From the NCBI GenBank assembly GCA_002298335.1, contig DBNK01000032.1, positions 50,109 through 114,108 on the forward strand: 64,000 nucleotides of DNA, given 5' to 3'. Numbering within the stretch: position 1 is the first letter of the stretch; each line of letters begins with the position of its first letter. The translations under genes were made by a program, and so were the position numbers. The notes under the pieces were generated by a model. That model saw only the letters and a program-made list of their open reading frames with translations. It searched no databases and was not told the DNA's origin. Source of the DNA: Thalassolituus sp. UBA674. GTDB taxonomy: Bacteria > Pseudomonadota > Gammaproteobacteria > Pseudomonadales > Oceanobacteraceae. Shown here one piece after another: positions 1-9,319 of this stretch.

Positions 1-3000
1 TTGTTGTGGGTGATGTAGATGAACTGGACCTTCTCTGACATGGCTTTCACCAACCGCGCATAACGGCCAACGTTGGCGTCATCGAGTGGCGCATCGACCT
101 CATCCAGCATACAGAACGGCGCCGGATTGAGCTGGAAGATGGAGAACACAAGTGCAATCGCGGTCAGGGCTTTCTCACCACCGGAGAGCAGATGAATGGT
201 GCTGTTCTTTTTGCCCGGCGGCCGCGCCATGATGGCGACACCGGTGCTGAGAATATCGTCGTCGGTGAGTTCCAGGCTGGCATGACCACCACCAAAGACT
301 TTCGGGAACAGGTCGGCCAGGCCGGCGTTCATCTTGTCGAAGGTTTCTTTAAAGCGGTTGCGTGTCTCACGGTCGATTTTCTGAATGGCGCCTTCCAGTG
401 TGGCCAGGGCTTTTTCCAGATCTTCGTTCTGGGCATCCAGATAGACTTTACGCTCTGACTGCAGCTTGTACTCGTCGATGGCGGCGAGGTTGATCGGCCC
501 GAGACGGGCGATGCGTTCGCCGATGCGGGTCAGCTCCTGCATCCAGATTTCGGCATCGGCGTTTTCCGGCAGGTTCTGCAGTACGTCCTGCATGCTGAGT
601 TTCTCTTCCTGCAGCTGCTCAACCAGCCCCTGACGGCGGATATCCAGTGCCTGACAGTTCATACGCACCTGTTCCAGCTGGCCACGTACCTCAAGAATTT
701 TCTGCTCGGCAGCAGCACGCTGCTGCTCCAGCGTACGCATGCGGGTGTCGGCTTCTTCCAGCGCTTTGCGGGCGGTCTGCATGGTCTGCTCTGACGCCAG
801 TCGCTGTTCCAGCAGCTCTTCCAGACCGGCCTTGAGTTCTTCCAGGTCGGCCGTGTGATCTTTGTTCTGGTTTTCGAGAATCTGGCTGCGACGTTCCTGC
901 TGCTGCTTCATCTGTTCAGCCAGACGGGCAATCGCCTGTTTGAGGCTGTCGTCACGGCTTTTCAGGTGCTGAACCTGCAGCTGCAACTGGTGCAGCCGGT
1001 CTTTGTTCTGCCCGGCGGCCATACGCGCCTGCGACAGGCGCTGCTGCAGGGCTGTGCGCTCGGCCTGCAGGCGTTCGCGCTCATCGGTGTCTTCGCCGAC
1101 GGCGGCCATGGCTTCCTGCCATTCCAGCCGCAGTGCAGCGAGTTCTTCGGATTCGAGCTGATGGGTCTCGGTCATTTCTGCCAGCGACTGATCCAGCTTG
1201 TCGGTGCGCAGCGCCAGCTGTTCGGCCTTGGCCTGCTGGGCCGACAGACGCGATTTCAGCTCCATCAGCTTCTGCGATACGGTACGCCACTCGCGTTGGG
1301 CGACGTCGCGTTGCTGTTCCAGCGACTGCAGACGCAACAGCAGGCTGTCGAGATCGGCCTGGTGTTCTTCCACCGTGATGTCCAGATCGTCGCTTTCGGC
1401 GTCGAGCATTTCCAGCTCCTGTTGCCGTGCGAGAATACCGCCTTCGTTGTCGGCATCGCGGGCGACGCGCAGCCAGTCGGGACCGATCCAGATGCCATCG
1501 CGGGTAATCACAGATTCGTGCGCCGCGAGACTGCTGCGCATGGCCAGCGCCTGCGCCAGATCATCGGCGGTTTTCACCTTGCCAAGCAAACTGCCGAGGG
1601 ATTCCTGCGAGGTGACCTTTTCAGCGAGAGTACCGGCAGCAGAAGCCGTATTACCACTGCTCTGCCACAGGGTCAGCACGCCTTCACTGAAGCTGCTGAG
1701 CCAGTTCTGGGTTGCGGACATATCGTCGACCAGCACCGCCTGCAGATAATCGCCGAGTACAGTCTCGGCGGCGGTTTCCCAGCCGTCTGCCACCTGAATG
1801 CGCTGCGCCAGACGCGGACGGCGCGCCAGCTGATGGCTTTCCAGCCAGTGGGACACAGCCTCACTGCCCTGCCCCAGTGCGGCTTTCTGCAGGGCCTCAA
1901 GTGTGGCTTTGCGGCTCAGCATCTGCTGCAGTTTCTGGCGTTCTTCTTCCAGCGTTCTGCGCAGCTGCTCGGATTCTTCCCGTGCTGACTGCAGTTGTAT
2001 CTGAGTCTGTTCCAGTGATTCCTGATAGCTTTCGGCCTGCAGTTCGGTTTCGCTGACTTCTTCCTGCAGCAGGGCGAAGTCACCGAACTCAGGGTCAGAA
2101 GTCAGCTGCTCGCGCTCCTGTCGCAGGCGCGTCAGCTGCTGATCCAGACGGATAATCTGTTGTTCGGTGGCCTGAATACGGCTCTGCGCCACATCGGCGC
2201 GGCGGGTCGGTTCGCTGGCGCGCTGGGCAAACTGATCCCAACGTTCCTGCCAGTCACGCTGAGCCTCTTCGGCTTCCAGCAGAGCCGCTGAGCCCTCTTC
2301 TTCGCCGGCCTGCAGCATCTCGAGTTCAGGTTCGGCCATATCCAGCTGTGCGGCCACGTCTTCCTGCGCCAGTTGATCCTGCTCCAGTTGTTTCTGGGCA
2401 TCGAGGATGGCTTTTTCGACCATGGCCAGATCCTGATTCAGCTGCAGTGACATCTGCGACTGATGTTCAATCTTCTGTTCATGGCGGGCAATACGGGCGC
2501 CGATTTCGTAGAAATGGCCCTGCGCACTGTTGAAGGTGTCGGTGCGTTGCTGGTATTCCTGACGCTGTTCTTCCATGCCGGTGGCGCTGGCCTGCAGCTC
2601 GGCCTGATGACTTTCCAGGCGTACTTCGTGCTCGCGGATTTTCAGTTCTTCCGCTTCGTATTCGCTGTTCAGCAGGGTCCAGCGGATGGCGTGCAGTTCG
2701 GCTTTTTTACGGCGCTCATCGGCTTTGAGTTCTTTGTACTTTTCCGCGGCCTGGGCCTGGCGCTCCAGATGTGCCAGCTGACGTTCGAGTTCGCTGCGGA
2801 TATCGCTCAGGCGTTCGAGGTTTTCCTGCGTGCGGCGCATGCGGTTTTCAGTTTCGCGGCGGCGGTCTTTGTATTTGGAGATGCCCGCGGCTTCTTCGAC
2901 ATACACGCGCAGCTCTTCTGGTTTGGCTTCGATCAGGCGTGAGATCATGCCCTGCTCGATGATGGCGTAGGAGCGCGGCCCGAGGCCGGTGCCGAGGAAG

Positions 3001-3389
3001 AGATCGGTGATGTCTTTACGGCGGCATTTGGTGCCGTTCATGTAATAGGTCGACTGGCCATCCCGGGTTACCTGACGGCGTACGCTGATTTCGTTATAGG
3101 CGGCGTATTCGCCACGCAGAGTGCGGGCGCTGTTGTCGAAAATCAGGTCGACGCTGGCTTTACTGACCGGTTTGCGCTCAGAGGAGCCGTTAAAGATAAC
3201 GTCGGTCATGGCGTCGCCGCGCAGATACTTGGCGGAGCTTTCGCCCATCACCCAGCGCACGGCATCGATGGTATTGGATTTGCCACAACCGTTCGGACCG
3301 ACAATACCGGTCAGGTTGGTATTGAAGGGAACGGTCGTCGGGTCAACGAAGGATTTGAAACCGGAGAGCCGGATGGCCTTCAGACGCAT
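1..3389 (-). CDS. smc: Chromosome segregation ATPase SMC (3' end cut by window)
   Basis: SMC compacts and segregates chromosomes as an ATP-driven DNA-binding dimer. About 1129 codons are visible; a normal SMC is near 1170, so only the last few tens of residues are missing. The N-terminus carries the SMC opening (MRLKAIRLSGFKSF) and a Walker A, GPNGCGKSN. A long Gln/Glu/Arg-rich coiled coil follows, with a hinge-like non-coil stretch in the middle (about 1440-1850). The C-terminal head has the LSGGEKALTA signature and the LDEVDAPLDD Walker B. The ATG at 3389 lies 4 bases past the stop of the upstream regulator gene, so the two are probably co-transcribed. No frame break was seen. Confidence 0.97.
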   Translation of the reverse strand, partial: MRLKAIRLSGFKSFVDPTTVPFNTNLTGIVGPNGCGKSNTIDAVRWVMGESSAKYLRGDAMTDVIFNGSSERKPVSKASVDLIFDNSARTLRGEYAAYNEISVRRQVTRDGQSTYYMNGTKCRRKDITDLFLGTGLGPRSYAIIEQGMISRLIEAKPEELRVYVEEAAGISKYKDRRRETENRMRRTQENLERLSDIRSELERQLAHLERQAQAAEKYKELKADERRKKAELHAIRWTLLNSEYEAEELKIREHEVRLESHQAELQASATGMEEQRQEYQQRTDTFNSAQGHFYEIGARIARHEQKIEHQSQMSLQLNQDLAMVEKAILDAQKQLEQDQLAQEDVAAQLDMAEPELEMLQAGEEEGSAALLEAEEAQRDWQERWDQFAQRASEPTRRADVAQSRIQATEQQIIRLDQQLTRLRQEREQLTSDPEFGDFALLQEEVSETELQAESYQESLEQTQIQLQSAREESEQLRRTLEEERQKLQQMLSRKATLEALQKAALGQGSEAVSHWLESHQLARRPRLAQRIQVADGWETAAETVLGDYLQAVLVDDMSATQNWLSSFSEGVLTLWQSSGNTASAAGTLAEKVTSQESLGSLLGKVKTADDLAQALAMRSSLAAHESVITRDGIWIGPDWLRVARDADNEGGILARQQELEMLDAESDDLDITVEEHQADLDSLLLRLQSLEQQRDVAQREWRTVSQKLMELKSRLSAQQAKAEQLALRTDKLDQSLAEMTETHQLESEELAALRLEWQEAMAAVGEDTDERERLQAERTALQQRLSQARMAAGQNKDRLHQLQLQVQHLKSRDDSLKQAIARLAEQMKQQQERRSQILENQNKDHTADLEELKAGLEELLEQRLASEQTMQTARKALEEADTRMRTLEQQRAAAEQKILEVRGQLEQVRMNCQALDIRRQGLVEQLQEEKLSMQDVLQNLPENADAEIWMQELTRIGERIARLGPINLAAIDEYKLQSERKVYLDAQNEDLEKALATLEGAIQKIDRETRNRFKETFDKMNAGLADLFPKVFGGGHASLELTDDDILSTGVAIMARPPGKKNSTIHLLSGGEKALTAIALVFSIFQLNPAPFCMLDEVDAPLDDANVGRYARLVKAMSEKVQFIYITHN

Positions 3390-3393
3390 GGGC

Positions 3394-4053
3394 TCAGCTT
3401 TCTTTCTTCAGAGCTTCAATCACCAGTACACGCTGACGCTTGCCGTAGCTCTCGCAGATTTCCGGAATCCGGGGGATATCCCGGGTCAGGACCACCGTCA
3501 CCAGTTCACCAAAAAAGCTCTTGGCAACGTTGGCTTCACCCGGAGTATGACGAAGCGTCAAAGCGTAGATGCGGTGTACCGCCGGACGCAGAGCTTCCAG
3601 TGTCTGCGCCAGGTATTCGTTCTTGGCAATCGGGTAAACCGTACTCATGAGGTTAAATGCTTCGTACATGAATTCAGTAGCCGGACGGGTCGCCGCAATC
3701 TGTTGCAGTTCCATGGCCTGACGCAGCAGCGGGTCTTTGTCTTTGTCAGTCCAGTTTTTGGCTACCAGAGTAGCCAGCATGGTCAGCAGCACCACGTACA
3801 TGTCATAGAGGTTGTGGATACGGCTTTCGGTGAGTTCGGTCACGATGGCGCCACGGCGTGGCAGGATGGTCACCAGGTGGCGGCTTTCCAGCAGAAGTAA
3901 AGCTTCACGTACAGGGCCCCGGCTGACTTCAAGCTCTTCAACGACCCAGGATTCCTGAATGCGCTGACCTGACTTGAGTTTTCCGTCAATGATCAACCGC
4001 GCAATATAATCCGCAATTTTCTCAGCCAGGCTCTCCGCTGCTAAAACGGTCAT
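3394..4053 (-). CDS. GntR-family (FadR/FCD-type) transcriptional regulator
   Basis: A 219-residue one-component regulator. Residues 8-75 form a winged helix typical of GntR proteins (IADYIARLIIDGKLKSGQRI, then ELEVSRGPVREALLLLE). The rest is an all-helical FCD-like ligand domain. FCD regulators usually bind fatty or organic acids and repress nearby genes. It is divergent from alkB across a 196-bp gap and sits directly upstream of smc. A GntR gene beside an alkane hydroxylase is a known arrangement in marine alkane degraders (Alcanivorax alkB2), so control of alkB is the natural inference; the ligand is not known. The start ATG has GAGG four bases upstream. Confidence 0.88.
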   Translation of the reverse strand: MTVLAAESLAEKIADYIARLIIDGKLKSGQRIQESWVVEELEVSRGPVREALLLLESRHLVTILPRRGAIVTELTESRIHNLYDMYVVLLTMLATLVAKNWTDKDKDPLLRQAMELQQIAATRPATEFMYEAFNLMSTVYPIAKNEYLAQTLEALRPAVHRIYALTLRHTPGEANVAKSFFGELVTVVLTRDIPRIPEICESYGKRQRVLVIEALKKES

Positions 4054-4180
4054 TCTTCCTCACCACCCAAATTCATGTGTGCGCCAATATTACCATAGTA
4101 AGTCTGGTGTGAACCCACCGCATTACTGGTCAATTCACACAAAAATGGTTGTATTATCCGGTGTTTCTGATAGATTGTAG

Positions 4181-4210
4181 GACGATAAAACAACACGACG
4201 ATGAGACGAT
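4181..4210 (+). promoter_or_regulatory. GACGAT repeat cluster upstream of alkB (candidate operator)
   Basis: Three direct copies of GACGAT (4181, 4197, 4205) lie in the last 70 bases before the alkB start, followed by a complementary ATCG at about 4218. They fall where a promoter or 5' leader should be, between alkB and the divergent GntR gene. A short palindrome, TTACCATAGTAA, also lies near 4091. Either could be the GntR site; nothing in the sequence proves it. Confidence 0.3.
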
Positions 4211-4249
4211 ATTTCAATCGTACCGTCAATAAGAAGATTGGAGCTGACC

Positions 4250-5398
4250 ATGAACACAACCACCATGAATCAGACCGCCCGCACCGTCCGTGCGGATCAC
4301 TGGTCCATCATTGCCAAGAAGTATGCCTACCTGATTGCGCTGCTGCCCGTCACCATTCTGCTGCCTGGTTCTTATGCTGGAATGTACTATCTGGGCTACG
4401 AAGACATCTGGGCTTTCTTCTCTGTTTTCTTTGTCTTTGGTGTGATTCCGGTACTGGACCATCTTGTGGGCACCGACAGCATTAATCCGGATGAAAAACT
4501 GGATGTACCTGTTATGGGGCAGGAGAAGTGGTATCCGTTCCTGACGCTGATCGCAGTACCTCTGCAGATCGGTTCCATCTTCTTTGGTGGCTGGGTCTTC
4601 ATGAACGTTGATTTCAGCATTGTCGGCCAGATCGGCTGGATGCTGTCTGTGGGCGTTGTGGGTGGTATCACCGCAATCAACCTGGGCCACGAGCTGGTGC
4701 ACAAAGACTCTAAACTGGAGCAGTGGGCCGGTGGCCTGATGCTGGCTTCTGTGACCTATGCCGGTTTCAAGGTTGAGCACGTCCGTGGTCATCATGTACA
4801 CGTTTCCACTCCGGAAGATGCTTCTTCTTCACGCTACAACCAGACCCTGTATCAGTTCCTGCCACAGGCGTTTTACCGCAACTTTGTGAATGCCTGGGCA
4901 CTGGAATCCCAGCGTCTGAAGCGCAAAGGTAAGTCACCGTTCAGCCTGAAGAATGAGCTGATCTGGTGGTACGCCATCTCTGCCCTGTTTGCTGTGGCTT
5001 TCTTCCTGGTATGGGGCTGGATGGGTGCTCTTTTCTTCATCGGTCAGAGCTTCTTTGCTGCCGCTGAACTGGAAGTGATCAACTACATCGAGCACTACGG
5101 TCTGCACCGTCGCAAGCTGGACAATGGTCGTTATGAGCGTACCGACGTTCATCATTCATGGAACAGCAACTACCTGCTGACCAACCTGTTCCTGTTCCAG
5201 CTGCAGCGTCACTCTGACCACCACGCTTATCCTAAGCGTCGCTACCAGGTGCTGCGTCACCATGACGAAAGCCCACAGATGCCAAGCGGTTATGCCGGTA
5301 TGGTGGTTCTGGCGATCTTCCCGCCGCTGTGGTTCAAAGTGATGAATCCGAAGGTGGAAGCCTATTACAAAGGTGAAGAACACCAGCTGAATTCCTGA
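4250..5398 (+). CDS. alkB: Alkane 1-monooxygenase AlkB
   Basis: An integral-membrane non-heme di-iron enzyme that hydroxylates the terminal carbon of medium-chain n-alkanes, using electrons from rubredoxin and rubredoxin reductase (neither is in the window). The 382-residue protein has all the AlkB His boxes: HELVH, HVRGHHVHV, the family-specific NYIEHYGL, and LQRHSDHHA. Hydrophobic pairs before residue 130 and near residues 230-265 fit the usual six membrane helices. The ATG at 4250 is preferred over an upstream TTG (4238) because GGAG sits six bases before it. It stands alone, closed by a strong terminator, divergent from a GntR regulator. It is distinct from LadA- and CYP153-type enzymes. 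Confidence 0.96.
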   Translation: MNTTTMNQTARTVRADHWSIIAKKYAYLIALLPVTILLPGSYAGMYYLGYEDIWAFFSVFFVFGVIPVLDHLVGTDSINPDEKLDVPVMGQEKWYPFLTLIAVPLQIGSIFFGGWVFMNVDFSIVGQIGWMLSVGVVGGITAINLGHELVHKDSKLEQWAGGLMLASVTYAGFKVEHVRGHHVHVSTPEDASSSRYNQTLYQFLPQAFYRNFVNAWALESQRLKRKGKSPFSLKNELIWWYAISALFAVAFFLVWGWMGALFFIGQSFFAAAELEVINYIEHYGLHRRKLDNGRYERTDVHHSWNSNYLLTNLFLFQLQRHSDHHAYPKRRYQVLRHHDESPQMPSGYAGMVVLAIFPPLWFKVMNPKVEAYYKGEEHQLNS

Positions 5399-5447
5399 TT
5401 CCGGAGATACCGGAATCAACAAAAGTTTCCTGCTCGGAAAGCTTTAT

Positions 5448-5472
5448 GGGGCACATGATGTGCCCCTTTTTT
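5448..5472 (+). terminator. Rho-independent terminator of alkB
   Basis: A 19-base palindrome, GGGGCACATGATGTGCCCC, is followed directly by six T residues, about 50 bases after the alkB stop. The minus-strand side has no T run, so it should end plus-strand transcripts only. Confidence 0.9.
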
Positions 5473-5500
5473 GTGTCTGGCATTCAGGAAAAGAAAGGGA

Positions 5501-6850
5501 TTACAGGCGCAGGTCGGGCACGTGGTAAAGATCCGGAACACCCAGCAGACGTGACAGGGCTTCCAGTGCGTTGTGAGTCTCGGTCATCAGTGCCGGGTCC
5601 ATCAGGTCCTGTGGTGACAGGGATTCGCGATAGAAGGTACTGACCCATTCTTCGAGCCGGGCGATCTTGTCTTCATCCAGAATAAACGACGGATGAACCG
5701 CTGCCAGCTCCTGATCAGTCAGACACACACGCAAACGCAGGCAGGCCGGGCCTCCGCCATTGGCCATACTCTGTCTCACATCCACAAACACCACCTCACG
5801 GATGGGCTGGCTGTAATCACGGATCAGCCGGTTCAGGTAGGCTGCCACACCCGGGTGATCCTGACATTCCAGAGGCGCGATCAGGCGCATCTCTTTCATC
5901 TGCCCATCAGCCATGGACAGCAGCTGGCTGTTGAACAGATAGGTACTGACGGCATCTTCAAGGCTGACTTCGGCGGCCGGTACGCAGATGCGGATCAGCT
6001 CCATGTGCTCACTGATCTGACGGAAAGCCACATCCTGACTGGCCGGATCAAACGCCTGCTCGTGGTAAAACAGCACCGGGCCATTACCCACTGCCACCAC
6101 ATCGTTGTGGAAGGCACCGGCGTTGATGGCCGCCGGGTTCTGCTGCAGATACACAGCACGCTTAAGCGGCAGGTTGTGCTGGCGCACCAGTGCCCGGGAC
6201 GCCTCGAGCGTCTGCCGCGCCGGGTAACGCAGTTGCGTCAGGTCGGTTTTTTCATCGCGGCCGTAGACAAACAGCCCGACGCCGGCCTTGTCATAAGCCG
6301 TGGTAAGACGGGTGTGATTGGCGGCGCCTTCATCAGCAAACCGGGGCATGCCCGGCAGCGGCTGATGCACGGAGAAACAATGCGGATCAGCAAAAATCAG
6401 CTTGAGATGGTGCCAGGTCTGGCGACTCTCAATGGTGCGGTGCGCTGTAGTGATAAGGTTTGCCGGCGTCAGGTGCACACGACCATCGGCTGAATCCGCT
6501 GATGGTGTCACGGTTGCGGCGTTGGCCGCCCACATGCTGGAGGCGGAATACACCATCGGCAGAAGTTCCGGCGCAGTTTCTGCCACCTGACGGATAACGT
6601 CCATCTCCGGCCCACGGAAGCCAAGACGTTTGAGCGCGGAAATATCCGGGCGCAACTGTGGCGGAATAAAGCCCTGTAGGTAGCCCATGTTCATGAGCGT
6701 GCGCATCTTCTCCAACCCCTGCAGCGCAGCGCGTCGCGGGTACGAAACCGCTTTGGCGTTGCGGTTGGAGGCCAGATTACCCACCGCCAGACCGCCGTAG
6801 TTATGAGTCGGGCCGATCAGGCCATCGAAATTGACTTCGCGTGCGCTCAT
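5501..6850 (-). CDS. astB: N-succinylarginine dihydrolase
   Basis: Second step of the AST pathway of arginine breakdown: N2-succinylarginine to N2-succinylornithine, with release of CO2 and two ammonia. The 449-residue protein starts with the diagnostic FDGLIGPTHNYGGLA block, where the family's substrate loop lies. It also has FHNDVVAVGN (catalytic His region) and MANGGGPACLRLRV near the C-terminus (active-site Cys). Length matches the family. Its ATG overlaps the astD stop by four bases, so translation is likely coupled. It is the last gene of the minus-strand operon starting at 10534. Confidence 0.97.
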   Translation of the reverse strand: MSAREVNFDGLIGPTHNYGGLAVGNLASNRNAKAVSYPRRAALQGLEKMRTLMNMGYLQGFIPPQLRPDISALKRLGFRGPEMDVIRQVAETAPELLPMVYSASSMWAANAATVTPSADSADGRVHLTPANLITTAHRTIESRQTWHHLKLIFADPHCFSVHQPLPGMPRFADEGAANHTRLTTAYDKAGVGLFVYGRDEKTDLTQLRYPARQTLEASRALVRQHNLPLKRAVYLQQNPAAINAGAFHNDVVAVGNGPVLFYHEQAFDPASQDVAFRQISEHMELIRICVPAAEVSLEDAVSTYLFNSQLLSMADGQMKEMRLIAPLECQDHPGVAAYLNRLIRDYSQPIREVVFVDVRQSMANGGGPACLRLRVCLTDQELAAVHPSFILDEDKIARLEEWVSTFYRESLSPQDLMDPALMTETHNALEALSRLLGVPDLYHVPDLRL

Positions 6851-8307
6851 TCGCGGATACCTGTCATTGAAAAGCCACTCTGTTCGGTCGTCAGGTCACC
6901 GGTAATACCGGCCTGTGGCCAGGCACAGTAGTCGGCAGCGTAGAAAGCACTTGGCCTGTGGTTACCGCTGGCACCAATACCGCCAAACGGCATACTGCTG
7001 GCGGCCCCCACTGTGGGCTGATTGATGGTGATCACACCGGCACGGATCTGCTGCAGGAAGCGCTGATGCACATCGGCATCATCACTGATGAGGCCTGCCG
7101 AGAGACCGAAGCTGGTGTTATTCGCCGCGGCCATGGCGGCATCAAAGTCTTTCACCCGGTAAACCTGCAGCAGTGGCCCGAACCATTCTTCATCCGGTAC
7201 TTTCTTCACACCGGTCATATCGATGATGCCCGGGCTGAGCAGGCAGCCGAAATCATCCAGCAGCCGCAGTTCGCGCAGCACCTTGCCGCCGATTTCTTCC
7301 AGGTCGGCCTGTGCGGCCAGCATACGCCGTGCAGCCGACGGATTGATCACCGGCCCCATAAAAGGTTCAGGTGTGCTGTCGGGAGCTCCGGCAATCAGAC
7401 GGTCAGTCAGTTTTCTTACGGCTTTGAGAATAGCATCGGTCTGTTCTGACTCGATCATGATCAGGCGACGGGCACAGGTGCAGCGTTGCCCGGCACTGAG
7501 AAAGGCACTGCGCACTATGATCTGAGCCGCGATTTCGGTATCCACCCCAGCATCCACAATCAGGGGATTATTGCCGCCCATTTCCAGTGCCAGAATCACT
7601 TCCGGACGGCCACCAAACTGCTTGTGCAGCAATTTTCCAGTATTGGAAGAACCGGTAAATAACAGGCCATCAATCGGTTCTGCACATAAGGCCTCTCCGA
7701 CCTCTCGGTAACCCTGCACCAGATTGATCACACCCCTCGGCAAGCCGGCATCCAGCCAGATTTCCAGCGTCCGGATGGCGGTCAGCGGCGTCTCTTCACT
7801 GGGTTTGAACACCACGGTATTGCCTGCCAACAGCGCCGGAATCATATGGCCGTTAGGCAGGTGTCCGGGAAAATTGTAGGGACCAAACACAGCCATCACC
7901 CCATGAGGGCGGTGGCTCAGTCGCTGATACTCGGTCTGCTTCTCACCACTGCGTTCCTGCTGCGCGCGGATGCTGATTCCCGCTTTATTGATCATGGCCT
8001 GTACTTCGGTCGCGGCTTCCCATAACGGCTTGCCGGTCTCGCTGCTGATGCAGGTGGCCAGAGCTTCTGCACGCTCGGTCAGCAGCGATGCAAAGCGTTC
8101 AACCAGAGCCACACGCTCACTCAGCGGCAGCGCCGCCCAACCTGGCTGAGCCTTGCGGGCGGCAGTCACCGCAGCTCTTACTTCAGCCGCAGACGCCGCA
8201 TTACCTTTCCACACTTTGCTGCCATCAACCGGGCTGAACGAGCGCAGTGTACTGCCCTCGCCTTTCAGCCAGTCGCCGTTAATCAGAATACCCGGGGTCT
8301 TTTTCAT
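6847..8307 (-). CDS. astD: N-succinylglutamate 5-semialdehyde dehydrogenase
   Basis: NAD-dependent aldehyde dehydrogenase oxidising succinylglutamate semialdehyde to succinylglutamate (AST step 4). The 486-residue protein shows the ALDH fold: FGPYNFPGHLPNGH near the N-terminal cofactor region, FTGSSNTGK (Rossmann), LEMGGNNPLIV with the general-base Glu, and SAGQRCTCARRL with the catalytic Cys. The start chosen (MKKTPGILINGDW) gives an ATGA overlap with the astA stop. A longer frame to 8337 exists but lies inside astA and adds no conserved residues. Confidence 0.96.
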   Translation of the reverse strand: MKKTPGILINGDWLKGEGSTLRSFSPVDGSKVWKGNAASAAEVRAAVTAARKAQPGWAALPLSERVALVERFASLLTERAEALATCISSETGKPLWEAATEVQAMINKAGISIRAQQERSGEKQTEYQRLSHRPHGVMAVFGPYNFPGHLPNGHMIPALLAGNTVVFKPSEETPLTAIRTLEIWLDAGLPRGVINLVQGYREVGEALCAEPIDGLLFTGSSNTGKLLHKQFGGRPEVILALEMGGNNPLIVDAGVDTEIAAQIIVRSAFLSAGQRCTCARRLIMIESEQTDAILKAVRKLTDRLIAGAPDSTPEPFMGPVINPSAARRMLAAQADLEEIGGKVLRELRLLDDFGCLLSPGIIDMTGVKKVPDEEWFGPLLQVYRVKDFDAAMAAANNTSFGLSAGLISDDADVHQRFLQQIRAGVITINQPTVGAASSMPFGGIGASGNHRPSAFYAADYCAWPQAGITGDLTTEQSGFSMTGIRE

Positions 8308-9317
8308 GCGAGTTTCTCCACCGCAAGATAGGCACAATCATCACCGTCATTCAGCCCGAGGGCGGTGACCGTTCCGGCAGGACACACAGGCCCTGCGGAG
8401 GCAGACTCAACCCGGGCCATACGCAGGTGGCTCCAGTCCGGGTTACAGAGTATGCCCTGCTGGCTGAGTTCCTCTGAGGCGCCGGCAATCTTCACCGGTG
8501 TGCTCTGCATCTCACGGATGGTGCGGATCCAGCCGATATCTGCGCGCATGATGGGGCCGGCGTCGAAGATATCGACCACTTTTTCATAGCGGAAACCTTC
8601 CACTTCAAGCAGCTGTTTGGCGCGGCGGCTGGCCGTGGCTGGCTGACCGATCACTTCTTTCGCCTCTTCCGGCAGCAGGCTGGTGTAAATCGGGTACTTG
8701 GGCATCAGCTCGGTGATGAACTGGTTGGAGTTCACACTGCAGAGGTCGTCCGCTTCCTGATATGGCATCTGGAAAAAGTGCGCGCCGATGGCATCCCAGA
8801 AGGGGCTGCTGCCGTCTTCATCGGTATAGCCACGCAGTTCGGCGATGACCGACTCCGCAAACCGGTGCGGATACAGACCAATCAGCATGTAACGGCAGCG
8901 CGCCAGCCAGTTGCCGTTGCCCTTGTAGGCCGGGTCCAGAAACAGCGCACCGACTTCGGAGCAGTCGGTATAGTCGTTGGTGAGATGCAGCAGCTGACTG
9001 CGCACCTGCTTGTTCAGAGAGTGCGAATGGTGCGTCACGGACATCAGGCGGTAGGCATAGAAGGCCTGACGCGCACCGGTCTGGGCGAACACACCGGCAC
9101 AGCCGACCACTTTGCTGCGCTCAGTGTCTTCCATCACCAGCAGAAAGAAGTCGTCGCCGTGCTTCTCAGTACGGGCAAAACTGTCGACGGACGAGCGGAT
9201 ACGCCCTTCCAGCGCCTTGCGGTTCTTGGGCAGAGAGGTCATGCCATTACCGGCTTTTACCGCCAGTTCGTACAGGTCTTCCAGATCGGTAAAGGCAATT
9301 GGCCGCACTATCAGCAT
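8304..9317 (-). CDS. astA: Arginine N-succinyltransferase
   Basis: Commits arginine to the AST pathway by transferring succinyl from succinyl-CoA to the alpha-amino group. The 337-residue protein opens with MLIVRPIAFTDLEDLYELA and contains EVGALFLDPAYKGNGNWLAR, the GNAT-like CoA-binding block of this family, and FDAGPIMRADIGWIRTIRE. It is a single subunit; some pseudomonads have paired aruF and aruG. GGAG lies eight bases before the ATG. The stop of the M20 hydrolase is two bases upstream, and the gene overlaps astD by four bases. Confidence 0.96.
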   Translation of the reverse strand: MLIVRPIAFTDLEDLYELAVKAGNGMTSLPKNRKALEGRIRSSVDSFARTEKHGDDFFLLVMEDTERSKVVGCAGVFAQTGARQAFYAYRLMSVTHHSHSLNKQVRSQLLHLTNDYTDCSEVGALFLDPAYKGNGNWLARCRYMLIGLYPHRFAESVIAELRGYTDEDGSSPFWDAIGAHFFQMPYQEADDLCSVNSNQFITELMPKYPIYTSLLPEEAKEVIGQPATASRRAKQLLEVEGFRYEKVVDIFDAGPIMRADIGWIRTIREMQSTPVKIAGASEELSQQGILCNPDWSHLRMARVESASAGPVCPAGTVTALGLNDGDDCAYLAVEKLA

Positions 9318-9319
9318 TC

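Noticed and set aside
855..1988. Open frame of 377 codons opposite smc
   Set aside because: Leu/Gln-rich antisense of the coiled coil; no domain.
4050..4259. Small open frame in the GntR-alkB gap
   Set aside because: It spans both promoter areas, lacks a ribosome site and has no recognisable sequence.
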